Source: Secundilactobacillus kimchicus JCM 15530
GTDB lineage: Bacteria; Bacillota; Bacilli; Lactobacillales; Lactobacillaceae
Assembly (NCBI RefSeq): GCF_001433995.1
Contig: NZ_AZCX01000004.1
Location: forward strand, 1-64,000
DNA: 64,000 nucleotides
Direction of reading: 5' to 3'
The notes beneath the pieces are model-generated. The model had not been told where the DNA came from. It did no database searches and saw only the letters and a list, made by a program, of their open reading frames with translations. The position numbers were made by a program, and so were the translations under genes. Positions within the stretch are counted from its first letter, which is position 1. Each line of letters begins with the position of its first letter. Shown here one piece after another: positions 1 through 9,433 of this stretch.

Positions 1-31
1 TGATGCGCTGGTTCGAACCCAGCTAGCCCAA
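1..31 (+). tRNA. 3' end of a tRNA, probably tRNA-Gln (partial)
   Basis: The window opens inside a tRNA. A 5-bp T stem (GCTGG/CCAGC) encloses the loop TTCGAAC, followed by acceptor strand TAGCCCA and discriminator A. The matching 5' acceptor would be TGGGCTA, which is typical of Firmicute tRNA-Gln. The anticodon lies outside the window, so the amino acid is inferred. No CCA is encoded. Confidence 0.6.
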
Positions 32-36
32 CTTTG

Positions 37-66
37 ATCAGTCACGGTGTGTGACTGATTTTTTTT
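37..66 (+). terminator. Rho-independent terminator of the tRNA
   Basis: A perfect 9-bp stem (37-45 with 51-59, ATCAGTCAC/GTGACTGAT) with a 5-nt loop is followed by a run of seven T. It ends the tRNA transcript before proC. Confidence 0.85.
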
Positions 67-78
67 ACGCTTTTTTGG

Positions 79-84
79 TATAAT
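79..84 (+). promoter_or_regulatory. -10 box of the proC promoter
   Basis: A perfect TATAAT lies about 40 bp before the proC start and just after the tRNA terminator. No good -35 is visible because the upstream bases are T-rich terminator sequence. Confidence 0.45.
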
Positions 85-122
85 TAGGTGAAATCAGATC
101 CTCAAAAAAGGAGACCATGACT

Positions 123-920
123 ATGACAATTGGATTTATTGGTGTTGGGGGCATGGCGCAGGCCATCATCACTGGCCTCGTTAAGAGCGGCCAAGTTAAC
201 GCTGGTGACATTATTGTGCACAGTGCACATGCGCAGTCTTATGAGTCATTTGCCAAAAAAACTGGGACGAGACCAGCTACGACTAATCGGGAATTGGTGC
301 AACAAAGTGACGTGGTTGTGTTGGCGGTAACGCCTAATGTCGCAAAAACTGTCTTGAAGGAGGTTCGGGATGATTTAAATGCGAAACCCCACGCCTTAGT
401 TTCAATTGTGGCCGGCTTAGCGTTAACCGAAATGGAAGAAATTGCCGGTTATGACCTACCAATCCTGCGGACGTTGCCAAACCTAAACGTTGCAATTCTC
501 GAAGGAATGACAGCTGTTCATGCCAACGAGAATTTGGTCGGGGATCAAAAACAACAACTCATTTCACTTTTTGAGGCCGTTGGGAGTACGACCGATCTAC
601 CCGAGACCGACTTTGCAACATTTTCAGCATTGGCGGGGTCATCTCCAGCATACGTCTATTTCTTCATTGACAGTCTAGCACGAGCAGGTGTGAAGCATGG
701 TCTCAACAAGCAGCAGGCCACGCAGATTGCGGCCCAAGCTGTTTTGGGATCAGCCAAGATGGTCATGCAGTCAACAGAGGTGCCATTTGAATTGATTGAC
801 CACGTGTCATCACCAGGTGGTAGTACGGTTGCTGGCTTGTTGGCAATGGAGGAAAACGGGTTTATGACCGCGGTTGTTAAAGGAATTGATGCCACAATTC
901 AACGAAATAACGAAGAATAA
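123..920 (+). CDS. proC: Pyrroline-5-carboxylate reductase
   Basis: Catalyses the last step of proline synthesis in the cytoplasm, reducing 1-pyrroline-5-carboxylate with NAD(P)H. The N-terminal dinucleotide-binding motif GFIGVGGMAQAI and the C-terminal P5CR dimerisation signature (AGSSPAYVYFF, then SPGGSTVAG) are both present. The length of 265 aa is normal for the family. I chose ATG 123 over the in-frame ATG at 117: the ribosome binding site AAAGGAGA (107-114) leaves 2 nt before 117 but 8 nt before 123. The gene stands alone between a tRNA terminator and the nag promoter, so proline synthesis is probably expressed as a single unit. Confidence 0.95.
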   Translation: MTIGFIGVGGMAQAIITGLVKSGQVNAGDIIVHSAHAQSYESFAKKTGTRPATTNRELVQQSDVVVLAVTPNVAKTVLKEVRDDLNAKPHALVSIVAGLALTEMEEIAGYDLPILRTLPNLNVAILEGMTAVHANENLVGDQKQQLISLFEAVGSTTDLPETDFATFSALAGSSPAYVYFFIDSLARAGVKHGLNKQQATQIAAQAVLGSAKMVMQSTEVPFELIDHVSSPGGSTVAGLLAMEENGFMTAVVKGIDATIQRNNEE

Positions 921-929
921 GCAAAAGAC

Positions 930-958
930 TAGACATTTGGTCTATACCGGTATATACT
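930..958 (+). promoter_or_regulatory. nagA promoter with overlapping tandem GntR/HutC-type operators
   Basis: The -35 TAGACA (930-935) and -10 TATACT (953-958) are 17 bp apart. Inside and over the -10 lie two copies of the HutC-subfamily core GTMTAKAC: GTCTATAC (940-947) and GTATATAC (950-957), 10 bp apart, about one helical turn. A repressor bound here would block RNA polymerase. The obvious candidate is the GntR regulator encoded two genes on. Confidence 0.75.
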
Positions 959-997
959 TTGAGCGTAACCTGATCTTTAATTAGGAGGAACCTTTAT

Positions 998-2125
998 ATG
1001 AGTACCGTTTTAAAGCACGCAACAATCTATACTGGTGAAGAAGTGATTTCGGACGGCTATTTGCGATTTGGCAGTCAGATTGAGGCGGTGGGTCCGGTCA
1101 GCGAGTATCGGGCCCAACCAGATGATGACGTTCATTTCGTCTCTGGTAAGGTTGTTGTGCCGGGCTTTATTGATGTTCATAGTCACGGTGGCTACGGCTT
1201 TGACTCGATGGATGGCGACCCTGATCAAATCAACGAAATGGTCAATGATATGGTGCACGAGGGTGTCACGACCATTTTCCCGACTACCATGACCCAGTCA
1301 ACGGAAAACATTAACCACGCAATGACCGGCATTGCTGAGGCAGCCGCAAAAAATCCTGTGATTCAAGGCGTTCACTTAGAAGGGCCGTTTATTGCAGCGA
1401 TTTATAAGGGCGCTCAACCCGAAAAGTACATTAAGGATCCAGATGTTGAACTATTGGACCACTGGAACAGCTTATCTGGCGGCCGAGTCCGGTTAATTAC
1501 CTATGCCCCTGAGGATAAGGGCGCTGCTAAGTTTGAAGACTACTGTTTAGCACACAACATCGTGCCCTCAGTGGGGCACTCTAATGCAACCCGTGAACAG
1601 ATGTTGGCCAGTCGAGCAACTCACGTGACTCATTTGTACAACGCACAGCGCGAATTTAAACACCGTGAGCCCGGCGTTACGGGCCACGCGATGCTTGAAG
1701 ATAACATGTATGCGGAGCTTATCTGTGATGGATTCCATATTGTGCCTGATATGATCAAATTAGCTTATGAACAAAAGGGTCCCCACCGGATTGAATTGGT
1801 GACAGACTCCATGCGGGCAAAGGGGATGCCCGAAGGTGAAAGTGAACTTGGCGGTCAAAAAGTGATCGTTAAAGATAAGCAAGCGCGGCTTGAAAGTGGT
1901 AACTTAGCAGGCTCTGTGTTGCGGTTTGATGATGCGTTCCGAAACGTGATTGACTTTACGGGCTGTGGGATTGAAGAAGCAGTCCTGATGAGCTCTGTGA
2001 ATCAGGCCGTTGAATTTGGGTTGACTCGAAAGGGCACTTTAACCGTTGGTAAAGATGCCGACTTAAACGTTTTTGACCGGGCGTTGAACCTCGAAGCAAC
2101 CTATAGCTTTGGGCACCAAGCCTAG
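998..2125 (+). CDS. nagA: N-acetylglucosamine-6-phosphate deacetylase
   Basis: Hydrolyses GlcNAc-6-phosphate to glucosamine-6-phosphate and acetate, feeding amino sugars from uptake or wall turnover into glycolysis or wall synthesis. It has the amidohydrolase fold signatures: the metal-site region DVHSHGGYGFDSM, HLEGPF, VGHSNAT, HLYNAQ and the catalytic-Asp region TDSMRAKGMPEG. The 375-aa length fits NagA. The ribosome binding site TTAGGAGGA precedes ATG 998. nagB is not adjacent, unlike in some relatives. It is followed 34 bp later by the GntR regulator and is probably repressed by it. Confidence 0.95.
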   Translation: MSTVLKHATIYTGEEVISDGYLRFGSQIEAVGPVSEYRAQPDDDVHFVSGKVVVPGFIDVHSHGGYGFDSMDGDPDQINEMVNDMVHEGVTTIFPTTMTQSTENINHAMTGIAEAAAKNPVIQGVHLEGPFIAAIYKGAQPEKYIKDPDVELLDHWNSLSGGRVRLITYAPEDKGAAKFEDYCLAHNIVPSVGHSNATREQMLASRATHVTHLYNAQREFKHREPGVTGHAMLEDNMYAELICDGFHIVPDMIKLAYEQKGPHRIELVTDSMRAKGMPEGESELGGQKVIVKDKQARLESGNLAGSVLRFDDAFRNVIDFTGCGIEEAVLMSSVNQAVEFGLTRKGTLTVGKDADLNVFDRALNLEATYSFGHQA

Positions 2126-2159
2126 TTTCATTACCTGTAAAAAGAAAGGTCGGAGGACA

Positions 2160-2861
2160 ATGGGATCACCCGTTTATATTCAGATTCATAACGAAATTAA
2201 GCGCAAGATTGAGGCTGGAAAGTGGGCCGTTGGTGATCGGATTCCGTCCGAGCGCGAGCTAGCGGTGCAGTTTAATGTGAGTCGGATGACGCTTAGACAA
2301 GCGATTCAAACCTTGGTTGACGAAGGTATTTTGGAGCGATTTGTCGGCTCTGGGACGTTTGTGGCTAACCAGAAGGTCCAAGAAAAAATGTCTGGTGTCA
2401 CTGGTTTTAGTGACGTCATGTTAGCTCAGGGAAAGCAACCCTCAAGTAAGACTATTTCGTACCACATGATGAGCCCGTCACTTAGCGAGGCCGAAAAGTT
2501 GAAGCTAAAAGATGGGGATCAGGTGTTACGAATGGAGCGGGTCCGCTACGGCGACGATGTGCCAATTAGTTTTGAAGTTGCTACCATTCCAGCTAGCATT
2601 ATTGAAGGCCTGTCAAAACCAGAAGTGACCGATTCGCTTTACCGGGCGTTGGAGACAAAAAGGAATCTCCAACCAGGACGCGCCAAGCAAAACGTGTCGG
2701 CGTCGCTGGCCTCGGAGCGGGTCGCTGAATTGCTTGATATCAAGCGCGGAGATGCCATTTTACGGCTTCGCCAGGTTTCATATTTGCAGGATGGTCAGCC
2801 GTTCGAGTATGTTCGGACCCAGTATGTGGGCGAACGTTTCGAATTTTATTTAGAAAAATAA
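2160..2861 (+). CDS. nagR: GntR/HutC-family repressor of the nag genes
   Basis: A 233-aa transcription factor with an N-terminal winged helix (recognition region SERELAVQFNVSRMTLRQAI, then an EGILERFVGSGTFV wing) and a C-terminal UTRA ligand domain, as in B. subtilis NagR/YvoA, which senses GlcN-6-P or GlcNAc-6-P. I chose ATG 2160 because GGAGG sits just before it and the sequence MGSPVYIQI is the usual family beginning. An upstream in-frame ATG at 2109 overlaps nagA and is less likely. It is co-transcribed with nagA, and HutC-type sites on the nagA promoter support autoregulation. The ligand is inferred from context. Confidence 0.88.
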   Translation: MGSPVYIQIHNEIKRKIEAGKWAVGDRIPSERELAVQFNVSRMTLRQAIQTLVDEGILERFVGSGTFVANQKVQEKMSGVTGFSDVMLAQGKQPSSKTISYHMMSPSLSEAEKLKLKDGDQVLRMERVRYGDDVPISFEVATIPASIIEGLSKPEVTDSLYRALETKRNLQPGRAKQNVSASLASERVAELLDIKRGDAILRLRQVSYLQDGQPFEYVRTQYVGERFEFYLEK

Positions 2862-2865
2862 ACGC

Positions 2866-2911
2866 TAAACCGCCCCTGACGACTCGTGTAAGAGCTGTCA
2901 GGGGCGGTTTA
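2866..2911. terminator. Bidirectional terminator between nagR and tagA
   Basis: A perfect 15-bp inverted repeat (2866-2880 with 2897-2911, GC-rich CCGCCCCTGAC core) lies between convergent genes. T-runs are short on both sides, so termination efficiency is uncertain. Confidence 0.75.
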
Positions 2912-2919
2912 AATTAGGC

Positions 2920-3642
2920 TTAGTGGCGGTGTTTTCGGACTTCTAAGAGGTACTTGGGAAGGACCATCATTCGTTTGAGACGGCTCGGGTTGGTGACCAG
3001 GCGGTAGAACCATTCAAGATGGTGTTTTTGAAAGAATTCTGGCGCCCGTTTGACGTGTTGACCAAGAACGTCAAAACTGCCACCAACCCCCATCCACAGG
3101 CCATTTGAAGCCTGACGGTACTGGTCGATCAACTGTTCTTGTTTTGGGAACCCCACAGCTAAAAAGACCATGTCAGGCTGCTTATCACGGATGTCAGCCG
3201 CAATTGGTGCAAAGTCATTGAAGTAACCGTCATGGATACCAAGAACAGTAAGGTTGGGAAATTGGACGGCCAGCTGATCGGCGACGTCGGCGATGACTTC
3301 AGGTTTAGCGCCCACCATGTAAACTGATTTGTGTTGGGCATTTCCCCACTGGAGTAAGTGGGTCATGGTATCGTATCCTGTGATTCGTTCCGGTAGTGGC
3401 GTGTGAAGCATCTCGGCCCCCTTAATGATGCCGATTCCATCAGGTGTCACAAAATCGGCTTGTTGCAAAAGGCTGAGGTATTCAGGATGAGTCTGAGCAT
3501 ACATCACAATTTCAGGGTTAGCGGTGACAACGAACGTATTTTGATGCCCTGAAATTCGCTCCTTTAGAACCGTCAAAAAATCGGCCTCGGTTGCGTTGAT
3601 GAAGGGAACGTCTAAAACGTTCACGGTTTTAAATAATGGCAT
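2920..3642 (-). CDS. tagA: WecG/TagA/CpsF-family N-acetylmannosaminyltransferase
   Basis: A 240-aa glycosyltransferase of the GT26 family. TagA adds ManNAc to GlcNAc-diphospho-undecaprenol, the second step of the wall teichoic acid linkage unit, at the inner face of the membrane. Family signatures are VTPDGIGII, VGAKPEV, a VFLAVGFPKQE segment and the C-terminal GVGGSFDVLGQHVKRAP region leading to EWFYRL. A GAGGAGGC ribosome binding site precedes ATG 3642. It is a single reverse-strand gene. The linkage-unit partner TagO is encoded at 61.0 kb in this window. The exact donor sugar is inferred from the family. Confidence 0.88.
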   Translation of the reverse strand: MPLFKTVNVLDVPFINATEADFLTVLKERISGHQNTFVVTANPEIVMYAQTHPEYLSLLQQADFVTPDGIGIIKGAEMLHTPLPERITGYDTMTHLLQWGNAQHKSVYMVGAKPEVIADVADQLAVQFPNLTVLGIHDGYFNDFAPIAADIRDKQPDMVFLAVGFPKQEQLIDQYRQASNGLWMGVGGSFDVLGQHVKRAPEFFQKHHLEWFYRLVTNPSRLKRMMVLPKYLLEVRKHRH

Positions 3643-3755
3643 TTTGGGAATGCCTCCTCGTATGAAATTGACATAATTATCTTGATTAAATGACGTAGTT
3701 GTCGATTAATGATAAAATATTGGTTAACTAAATCACCATAAAAGGGGATACGGAC

Positions 3756-5225
3756 ATGGCTAGGCAATATCCAGATGACAGCACAACGCTGCATACTGAT
3801 GCTTATGAATTGAGTATGATTCAAACCTACTTTGAAAAGGGTATTCAAAACAAACGCGCGATTTTTGAAGTGTTTTTTCGCGATATGCCATTTAAAAATG
3901 GATTCGCCGTTTTTGCGGGTCTTCAACACATCATACATTATATCGAAAACCTCCACTTTTCCGAAACAGATATTTCGTATTTAAAGGAAACTGAGCATTT
4001 TTCACCGGAATTTTTGAATTACTTGGAAAATTTTCAGTTTAAAGGGACTATTCGCTCCGCAGTTGAGGGGGAGTTGGTTTACAATCAAGAACCGATTTTA
4101 CAGGTTGAGGGGCCATTAGCTGATTGTCAATTGGTTGAAACGGCCATTTTAAACATTGTGAATTTTCAGACGTTAATTGCGACCAAGGCTGCTCGAATTC
4201 GGTCAGTAGCCGGTACGGATGCCATCATGGAGTTCGGCACACGGCGAGCTCAAGAATTTGACGCCGCCATCTGGGGAACACGGGCCGCTTACATTGGTGG
4301 TTTTGACGCAACGTCCAATGTTCGGGCAGGTAAATTATTTGGAATTCCGATTAGTGGTACTCACGCCCACGCTCTCGTTCAAACTTATGGCAACGATTAT
4401 GAGGCATTTAAAGCCTACGCAGAAACTCACCGGGATTGTGTTTTTCTGGTCGATACTTACGATACCATTAAAAGCGGGGTTCCAAGCGCGATTCGAGTGG
4501 CTAAGGAAATGGGTGACAAAATTAATTTCCAGGGTGTCCGGATTGATTCTGGTGACATGGCCTATCTCTCAAAGCGAGTCCGTGAACAACTTGATGAAGC
4601 TGGCTTTAAAGCAGCAAAAATTTATGCCTCCAATGATTTGGACGAAAAGACCATTATGTCGTTAAAAATGCAAAATGCAAAAATTGACGTTTGGGGCGTC
4701 GGCACTAAGTTGATTACCGCTTTCGACCAACCGGCATTAGGCGCGGTTTACAAAATGGTTGCCATTGCTGACGATAACGGTCAGTTAAAAGACACTATCA
4801 AACTCTCGAATAATGCGGAAAAGGTGTCGACCCCTGGCCGGAAACAAGTTTGGCGAATTACAAAAAAGGCCGATGGCAAGTCGGAGGGAGACTACGTTGC
4901 ACTGTTTGATGAGGACCCTCGGGAACAGTCATCTCTGTACATGTTCCATCCAAGTTACACCTATATCAATAAGACGGTGACTGACTTCAATGCTCGGCCA
5001 ATTTTACAGACGATTTATTCGGATGGACGGCTGGTGTACCAACAACCTGAATTGGCTGATATCCGACAGCTATGCATGGATAACCAAGAGAGTCTGTGGC
5101 CAGAATACAAGCGTGACCTTAACCCTCAAAAGTACCCAATTGACCTGTCGCAACGTTGCTGGGACAACAAGATGAATCTGATTAAAGAGATTCATGAGTA
5201 CGTTCAAAACTTGTCGTTTGAGTAA
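3756..5225 (+). CDS. pncB: Nicotinate phosphoribosyltransferase
   Basis: Makes nicotinate mononucleotide from nicotinate, PRPP and ATP, the entry step of NAD salvage. The sequence carries the early [13 protein letters not shown] motif, the [11 protein letters not shown] and GGFDATSNV segments and the [10 protein letters not shown] loop typical of NAPRTase. At 489 aa it belongs to the longer Firmicute type. ATG 3756 follows AAAGGGGAT. It is directly followed by nadE, and the pair converts nicotinate to NAD together with nadD encoded elsewhere. Confidence 0.96.
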   Translation: MARQYPDDSTTLHTDAYELSMIQTYFEKGIQNKRAIFEVFFRDMPFKNGFAVFAGLQHIIHYIENLHFSETDISYLKETEHFSPEFLNYLENFQFKGTIRSAVEGELVYNQEPILQVEGPLADCQLVETAILNIVNFQTLIATKAARIRSVAGTDAIMEFGTRRAQEFDAAIWGTRAAYIGGFDATSNVRAGKLFGIPISGTHAHALVQTYGNDYEAFKAYAETHRDCVFLVDTYDTIKSGVPSAIRVAKEMGDKINFQGVRIDSGDMAYLSKRVREQLDEAGFKAAKIYASNDLDEKTIMSLKMQNAKIDVWGVGTKLITAFDQPALGAVYKMVAIADDNGQLKDTIKLSNNAEKVSTPGRKQVWRITKKADGKSEGDYVALFDEDPREQSSLYMFHPSYTYINKTVTDFNARPILQTIYSDGRLVYQQPELADIRQLCMDNQESLWPEYKRDLNPQKYPIDLSQRCWDNKMNLIKEIHEYVQNLSFE

Positions 5226-5238
5226 GGAGATGGCAGAT

Positions 5239-6063
5239 GTGAGAGCATTACAAAGGGAAATCATTGAAGCATTGAAAGTGAAGCCAGAGATTGATCCGGC
5301 GGTAGAAATTCGACGAAGCGTGGATTTTCTAAAACAGTATCTGACGACCACGGGACTGAAAGGGCTGGTTCTTGGCATTTCCGGTGGGCAGGATTCCACG
5401 CTTGCCGGGGCGTTAAGCCAACAAGCTGTGGCCGAATTACGAACGGCGACGGGCCAGGATTTTCAGTTTATTGCGGTTCGGCTTCCTTACGGCGTCCAGG
5501 CCGACGAACAAGACGCGATGGCGGCCATTGATTTTATGAAACCGGACGTGACGATGCGTGTTGACATTAAACCGGCAACGGATGCTGCCGTTGCTGCTGT
5601 GGCCGATAATGGCCTCCAAGTGACCGATTTTAACAAGGGAAATATCAAGGCACGGCAGCGAATGATTGCTCAGTATGCGATTGCCAGAGCCCGTGGTTAT
5701 GCGGTGGTTGGCACCGACCACGCTGCTGAAGCCGTTACTGGTTTTTACACGAAATTTGGGGATGGTGCCGCTGACATCACCCCCCTTTGGCGGTTGGATA
5801 AGCGTCAGGGCAAGCAGTTGCTGTCAGCCCTGGGGGCGCCAAAGGCCCTGTATGAGAAAGTACCCACTGCCGATTTAGAAGATGATCGGCCGGCGCTGCC
5901 AGATGAAGTAGCTTTGGGCGTTCGTTATGACGATATTGACGCCTACCTAGAAGGTCGCGAAGTGACCAGCAAGGCGGCTGAAACGATCGAAAATTGGTAC
6001 GTTAAAACGGCTCATAAGCGGCACCTACCCATCAATGTTTATGATACTTTTTGGCAAGTTTAA
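5239..6063 (+). CDS. nadE: NH3-dependent NAD synthetase
   Basis: Amidates deamido-NAD to NAD using ammonia and ATP. The N-type ATP pyrophosphatase loop [10 protein letters not shown] is present, with the later [12 protein letters not shown] and FTKFGDG-type active-site segments, and no glutaminase domain. I chose GTG 5239: the only Shine-Dalgarno AAGGAG (5224-5229) directly abuts ATG 5230, but leaves 9 nt before this GTG. The resulting start, [11 protein letters not shown] after the initiator, matches lactobacillar NadE. The length is 274 aa. It is coupled to pncB, whose stop codon lies inside the ribosome binding site. Confidence 0.94.
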   Translation: MRALQREIIEALKVKPEIDPAVEIRRSVDFLKQYLTTTGLKGLVLGISGGQDSTLAGALSQQAVAELRTATGQDFQFIAVRLPYGVQADEQDAMAAIDFMKPDVTMRVDIKPATDAAVAAVADNGLQVTDFNKGNIKARQRMIAQYAIARARGYAVVGTDHAAEAVTGFYTKFGDGAADITPLWRLDKRQGKQLLSALGAPKALYEKVPTADLEDDRPALPDEVALGVRYDDIDAYLEGREVTSKAAETIENWYVKTAHKRHLPINVYDTFWQV

Positions 6064-6070
6064 TTTGTGG

Positions 6071-6163
6071 CACGTGAGGGAGTAACCAGCAGAATCCTCT
6101 GCGGCCAACCCGTCAACAAGAATCGCACGATTCCGGGGCGGCCTTAAACGGTGAGACTTATAC
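6071..6163 (+). promoter_or_regulatory. Putative manganese (yybP-ykoY-type) riboswitch
   Basis: The leader of the P-type ATPase holds the landmarks of the yybP-ykoY aptamer in order: AGGGAGTA near the 5' end, a GTCAACA segment, a short hairpin with CCGGGG on its 3' side, and GGTGAGACTTAT at the 3' end. No terminator stem with a T-run lies between it and the gene, so control may be at translation. The Lactococcus yoaB P-type ATPase is a known target of this class. Recognition is by eye, not by covariance model. Confidence 0.72.
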
Positions 6164-6203
6164 GAAAATATCAACAAATACCGTTCAGACTATGGAGGTC
6201 AAT

Positions 6204-8861
6204 ATGGCAGACAAACCTTGGTACCAGCAAACATCGGATGAAGTATTCGTCCGACTAGAAACACAGGAATCAGGTCTTTCTGAAGCATCGGTTAAAGAAC
6301 GTCGTGAAAAATATGGGGCCAATGAATTAGCAGCCAAAAAACAATCGTCATTATTTGAGAAGTTTGTGGCCCAGTTTAAAGACCTCATGATCATTGTTTT
6401 GATTATCGCAGCAGTTATTGCTGGTTTGACTGGTGAAATTGTGGACGCCGTTATCATTTTGGCCGTGGTGATTTTAAACGCTATTTTTGGTGTCTTTCAA
6501 GAATCCAAAGCGGAAGAAGCCATTAATTCATTAAAAGAGATGGCCGCTCCAATTGCCCATGTGGAGCGAAATGGGCAGGTTCAGACCGTCAAAAGTTCGG
6601 AACTCGTCCCTGGGGATATTGTGCATCTCGAAGCGGGAGATATCGTGCCGGCGGACCTGAGGTTGGCGGTTGCCAATGCGATGAAGGTGGAAGAGTCCGC
6701 GCTAACGGGTGAATCAGTTCCGGTTGATAAGCAAAGTGGCGTGCTAAAAGAAGCTAATCTTGCCTTGGGTGACCGGAGTAATATGGCCTTTATGAGTAGC
6801 AACATTACGGCAGGCCGTGGTAGCGGGGTCGTTGTTGAGACAGGCATGCACACCGAGGTTGGTAAGATTGCAAGGATGATTGACAACGCGGTTGAAACTA
6901 AGACTCCGTTGCAAGAAAACTTAGCTCAATTAGGCCGTTGGTTAACAATTTTGATCCTGGCCATTGCGGTGTTGGTCTTTGTCATCGGGCTCCTTCGAGG
7001 GCAAGAAACGGTTGTGGATATGTTATTAACTGCGATCTCGCTAGCGGTGGCGGCCATTCCAGAGGGCTTACCAGCGATTGTCACGATTACATTAGCCCTT
7101 GGCACGCAACGCATGGCTAAACAAAATGCGCTCATCCGTAAATTGCCAGCGGTGGAAACCCTAGGAAGTACAGACATCATTGCCTCGGATAAAACGGGGA
7201 CGTTAACGCAAAATAAAATGACGGTTGAACAACTATACGTTAATCAGCAACTTGTTGGGGGCGCAGAGGCTGAAGTCCGGCTTTCTGATCCGTTAGCACT
7301 CGCTATGATTTTAAATAACGATAGTAAATTCACCGACGATGGGCTGGCTGGGGACCCGACTGAAACTGCCCTCATTCAATACTATTTGAACCGTGACGAG
7401 CCAGTTGCTGCCAGTATCAGCAGTAATAAGCGGGTTGCGGAGATTCCGTTTGATTCAGAACGAAAACTAATGTCGACTTTTAATGAAACCAATGATGGTG
7501 ACATTGTTCAGTACGTTAAAGGGGCACCAGACCAGTTACTTAAGCGGGTAACGGCCATTTTGGATAACGGGACCGTTCGGCCGATGACGGATGAGGATCG
7601 CCAGCAACTATTGAGCGTCAATCATCAACTCGCAACCCAAGCGCTAAGGGTTTTGGCGTTTGCTAAGCGCAATGTGAGCGAGTTACCAGCATCGCTTAGT
7701 TCAGAGGTTGATGAGCAAGGACTAACGTTCATTGGCTTAATTGGGATGATTGATCCAGAACGGCCTGAAGTAGAACAGGCGGTTATCGAAGCTAAAGGGG
7801 CTGGCATTCGACCACTAATGATCACCGGTGACCACCGAGACACGGCAACGGCCATTGCAGGCCGGTTAGGCATATTAGATCCCACGGCTGATAACGATGG
7901 TCGGGTGATTACCGGCGCTGAGTTAGATGCACTTTCTGATGCAGAATTTGAACAACGGGTCGGCGACTTTTCAGTTTATGCGCGGGTGGCCCCGGAGCAC
8001 AAAGTACGCATCGTTCACGCCTGGCAAAAACACGGAAAAGTTGTGGCAATGACCGGGGATGGTGTTAATGATGCGCCAGCCCTTAAAGCGGCTGATATTG
8101 GGGTCGGCATGGGAATTACGGGAACGGAAGTCTCAAAGGGCGCCAGTGACATGGTGTTGGCTGACGATAATTTTTCAACGATCGTGGTTGCGGTTGAAGA
8201 GGGACGAAAGGTTTTTGCAAACATTCAAAAGTCGCTTCAATACTTGTTATCGGCTAACATTGGCGAAGTGCTCACGTTGTTTATCATGACCTTATTAGGG
8301 TGGCAGATTCTGGCGCCGGTTCAGATCTTATGGATCAACTTAGTGACGGATACCTTCCCAGCCATTGCGCTGGGGTTAGAACCTGCAGAACCTGATATTA
8401 TGGATCGAAAACCGCGGGGCAGAAGCTCGAACTTTTTCTCGGGTGGCGTATTTAGCAATGTGATGTATCAGGGACTGTTAGAAGGGCTAATGACACTGGG
8501 TGTGTACTGGTTTGCAATTACGTATCCCGTCCACCCAGCAACCGAACTGGCCCATGCAGATGCCCTGACGATGGCGTTTGCGACACTTGGGTTGATTCAA
8601 CTGTTCCACGCGTTCAACTCAAAGACAATTCATCAATCCTTGTTTAAAGTTGGACTATTTAGAAATAAGGCGTTTAATTGGGCGATTCTGGTCGCCTTTA
8701 TTCTACTGGGGGCCACGATTGTGATCCCTGGGTTCAACAGCATGTTTCATGTAACGGAACTTGCCATGAGCCAATGGGCCGTTGTTTTGGGAGCTGGTGT
8801 TTCAATGATTATCATTGTTGAAATTGTAAAAGCCGTTCAACGAGCAGCTGGCAAAGAATAG
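6204..8861 (+). CDS. P-type (P2A) cation-transporting ATPase, probably Mn2+/Ca2+ export
   Basis: An 885-aa membrane pump with all P-type landmarks: an N-terminal cation ATPase domain, the actuator loop LTGESVPV, the phosphorylation site DKTGTLTQNKM (Asp about residue 329), KGAPDQLL in the nucleotide domain, and the hinge MTGDGVNDAPALKAADIG. Membrane helix M4 has PEGLPA and M6 has NLVTD, as in SERCA-type pumps. I chose ATG 6204 because GGAGGT (6194-6199) lies before it and overlaps the upstream ATG 6192. The Mn-type riboswitch in its leader argues for manganese export, as with lactococcal YoaB. Calcium cannot be excluded. Confidence 0.9.
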   Translation: MADKPWYQQTSDEVFVRLETQESGLSEASVKERREKYGANELAAKKQSSLFEKFVAQFKDLMIIVLIIAAVIAGLTGEIVDAVIILAVVILNAIFGVFQESKAEEAINSLKEMAAPIAHVERNGQVQTVKSSELVPGDIVHLEAGDIVPADLRLAVANAMKVEESALTGESVPVDKQSGVLKEANLALGDRSNMAFMSSNITAGRGSGVVVETGMHTEVGKIARMIDNAVETKTPLQENLAQLGRWLTILILAIAVLVFVIGLLRGQETVVDMLLTAISLAVAAIPEGLPAIVTITLALGTQRMAKQNALIRKLPAVETLGSTDIIASDKTGTLTQNKMTVEQLYVNQQLVGGAEAEVRLSDPLALAMILNNDSKFTDDGLAGDPTETALIQYYLNRDEPVAASISSNKRVAEIPFDSERKLMSTFNETNDGDIVQYVKGAPDQLLKRVTAILDNGTVRPMTDEDRQQLLSVNHQLATQALRVLAFAKRNVSELPASLSSEVDEQGLTFIGLIGMIDPERPEVEQAVIEAKGAGIRPLMITGDHRDTATAIAGRLGILDPTADNDGRVITGAELDALSDAEFEQRVGDFSVYARVAPEHKVRIVHAWQKHGKVVAMTGDGVNDAPALKAADIGVGMGITGTEVSKGASDMVLADDNFSTIVVAVEEGRKVFANIQKSLQYLLSANIGEVLTLFIMTLLGWQILAPVQILWINLVTDTFPAIALGLEPAEPDIMDRKPRGRSSNFFSGGVFSNVMYQGLLEGLMTLGVYWFAITYPVHPATELAHADALTMAFATLGLIQLFHAFNSKTIHQSLFKVGLFRNKAFNWAILVAFILLGATIVIPGFNSMFHVTELAMSQWAVVLGAGVSMIIIVEIVKAVQRAAGKE

Positions 8862-8873
8862 GAGAAATCGGAT

Positions 8874-9308
8874 ATGAAGCAAAATGATATGAACCACTAT
8901 TTACCAAAATTAACAGAAGTGATTCAAAAAACAGAAGATACCGGTGGCGAGATGAACACCGACTTTGAAAAACTACGCACCGCTATTGATAACGACTCAG
9001 TGGCGGCCCTTGGTCAAGCAACTTTGACTGAGATTAAAACGACCTTTCAGCGGGGAACAGACGTGTATTTATCGAACTTGAATGAGTTGCAACAGGCACC
9101 CGTTCCCGTTCGCCTGCTCGGTCGGCATAAGCAGTTGGTGGCGGCCTACCGGAACTATCAACAAGCCTGCCAAGCCATGGTTGATGCCATTGACGCAGAT
9201 GGTGTGAGCGTGAATGTTGACGTTTTTAACGAATCAGAGCGCGAACAAGAAAATATGATGACTAAGGTGACCAGTACCACGCAACGAATTATGGCGACAG
9301 TCATGTAA
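8874..9308 (+). CDS. Uncharacterised 144-aa helical protein co-transcribed with the cation ATPase
   Basis: I do not recognise a named family. The protein is soluble, with no signal peptide, no membrane segment and no cysteine. It is rich in Gln, Glu, Asp, Thr and Met, and reads as a series of amphipathic helices with a PVPVRLLGRHKQL turn in the middle. It begins 12 bp after the ATPase stop and ends 11 bp before a terminator, so it shares the riboswitch-controlled transcript. It may therefore act in the same metal response. This is inferred from position only. Confidence 0.8.
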   Translation: MKQNDMNHYLPKLTEVIQKTEDTGGEMNTDFEKLRTAIDNDSVAALGQATLTEIKTTFQRGTDVYLSNLNELQQAPVPVRLLGRHKQLVAAYRNYQQACQAMVDAIDADGVSVNVDVFNESEREQENMMTKVTSTTQRIMATVM

Positions 9309-9319
9309 CAGAGATAATG

Positions 9320-9363
9320 GGATAATTGAGGGGCCATTGATGGCGCTCAATTATCCTTTTTTT
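9320..9363 (+). terminator. Terminator of the ATPase operon
   Basis: An 11-bp stem GGATAATTGAG/CTCAATTATCC (9320-9330 with 9346-9356) is topped by a second GCCA/TGGC stem and followed by seven T. Confidence 0.92.
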
Positions 9364-9433
9364 GTCACAAATTAAGTGAGCAAAACGCTTTTTTAACGTA
9401 GGTTAGTTTTTAGTGAAGTTGGATTTTCAAGCG

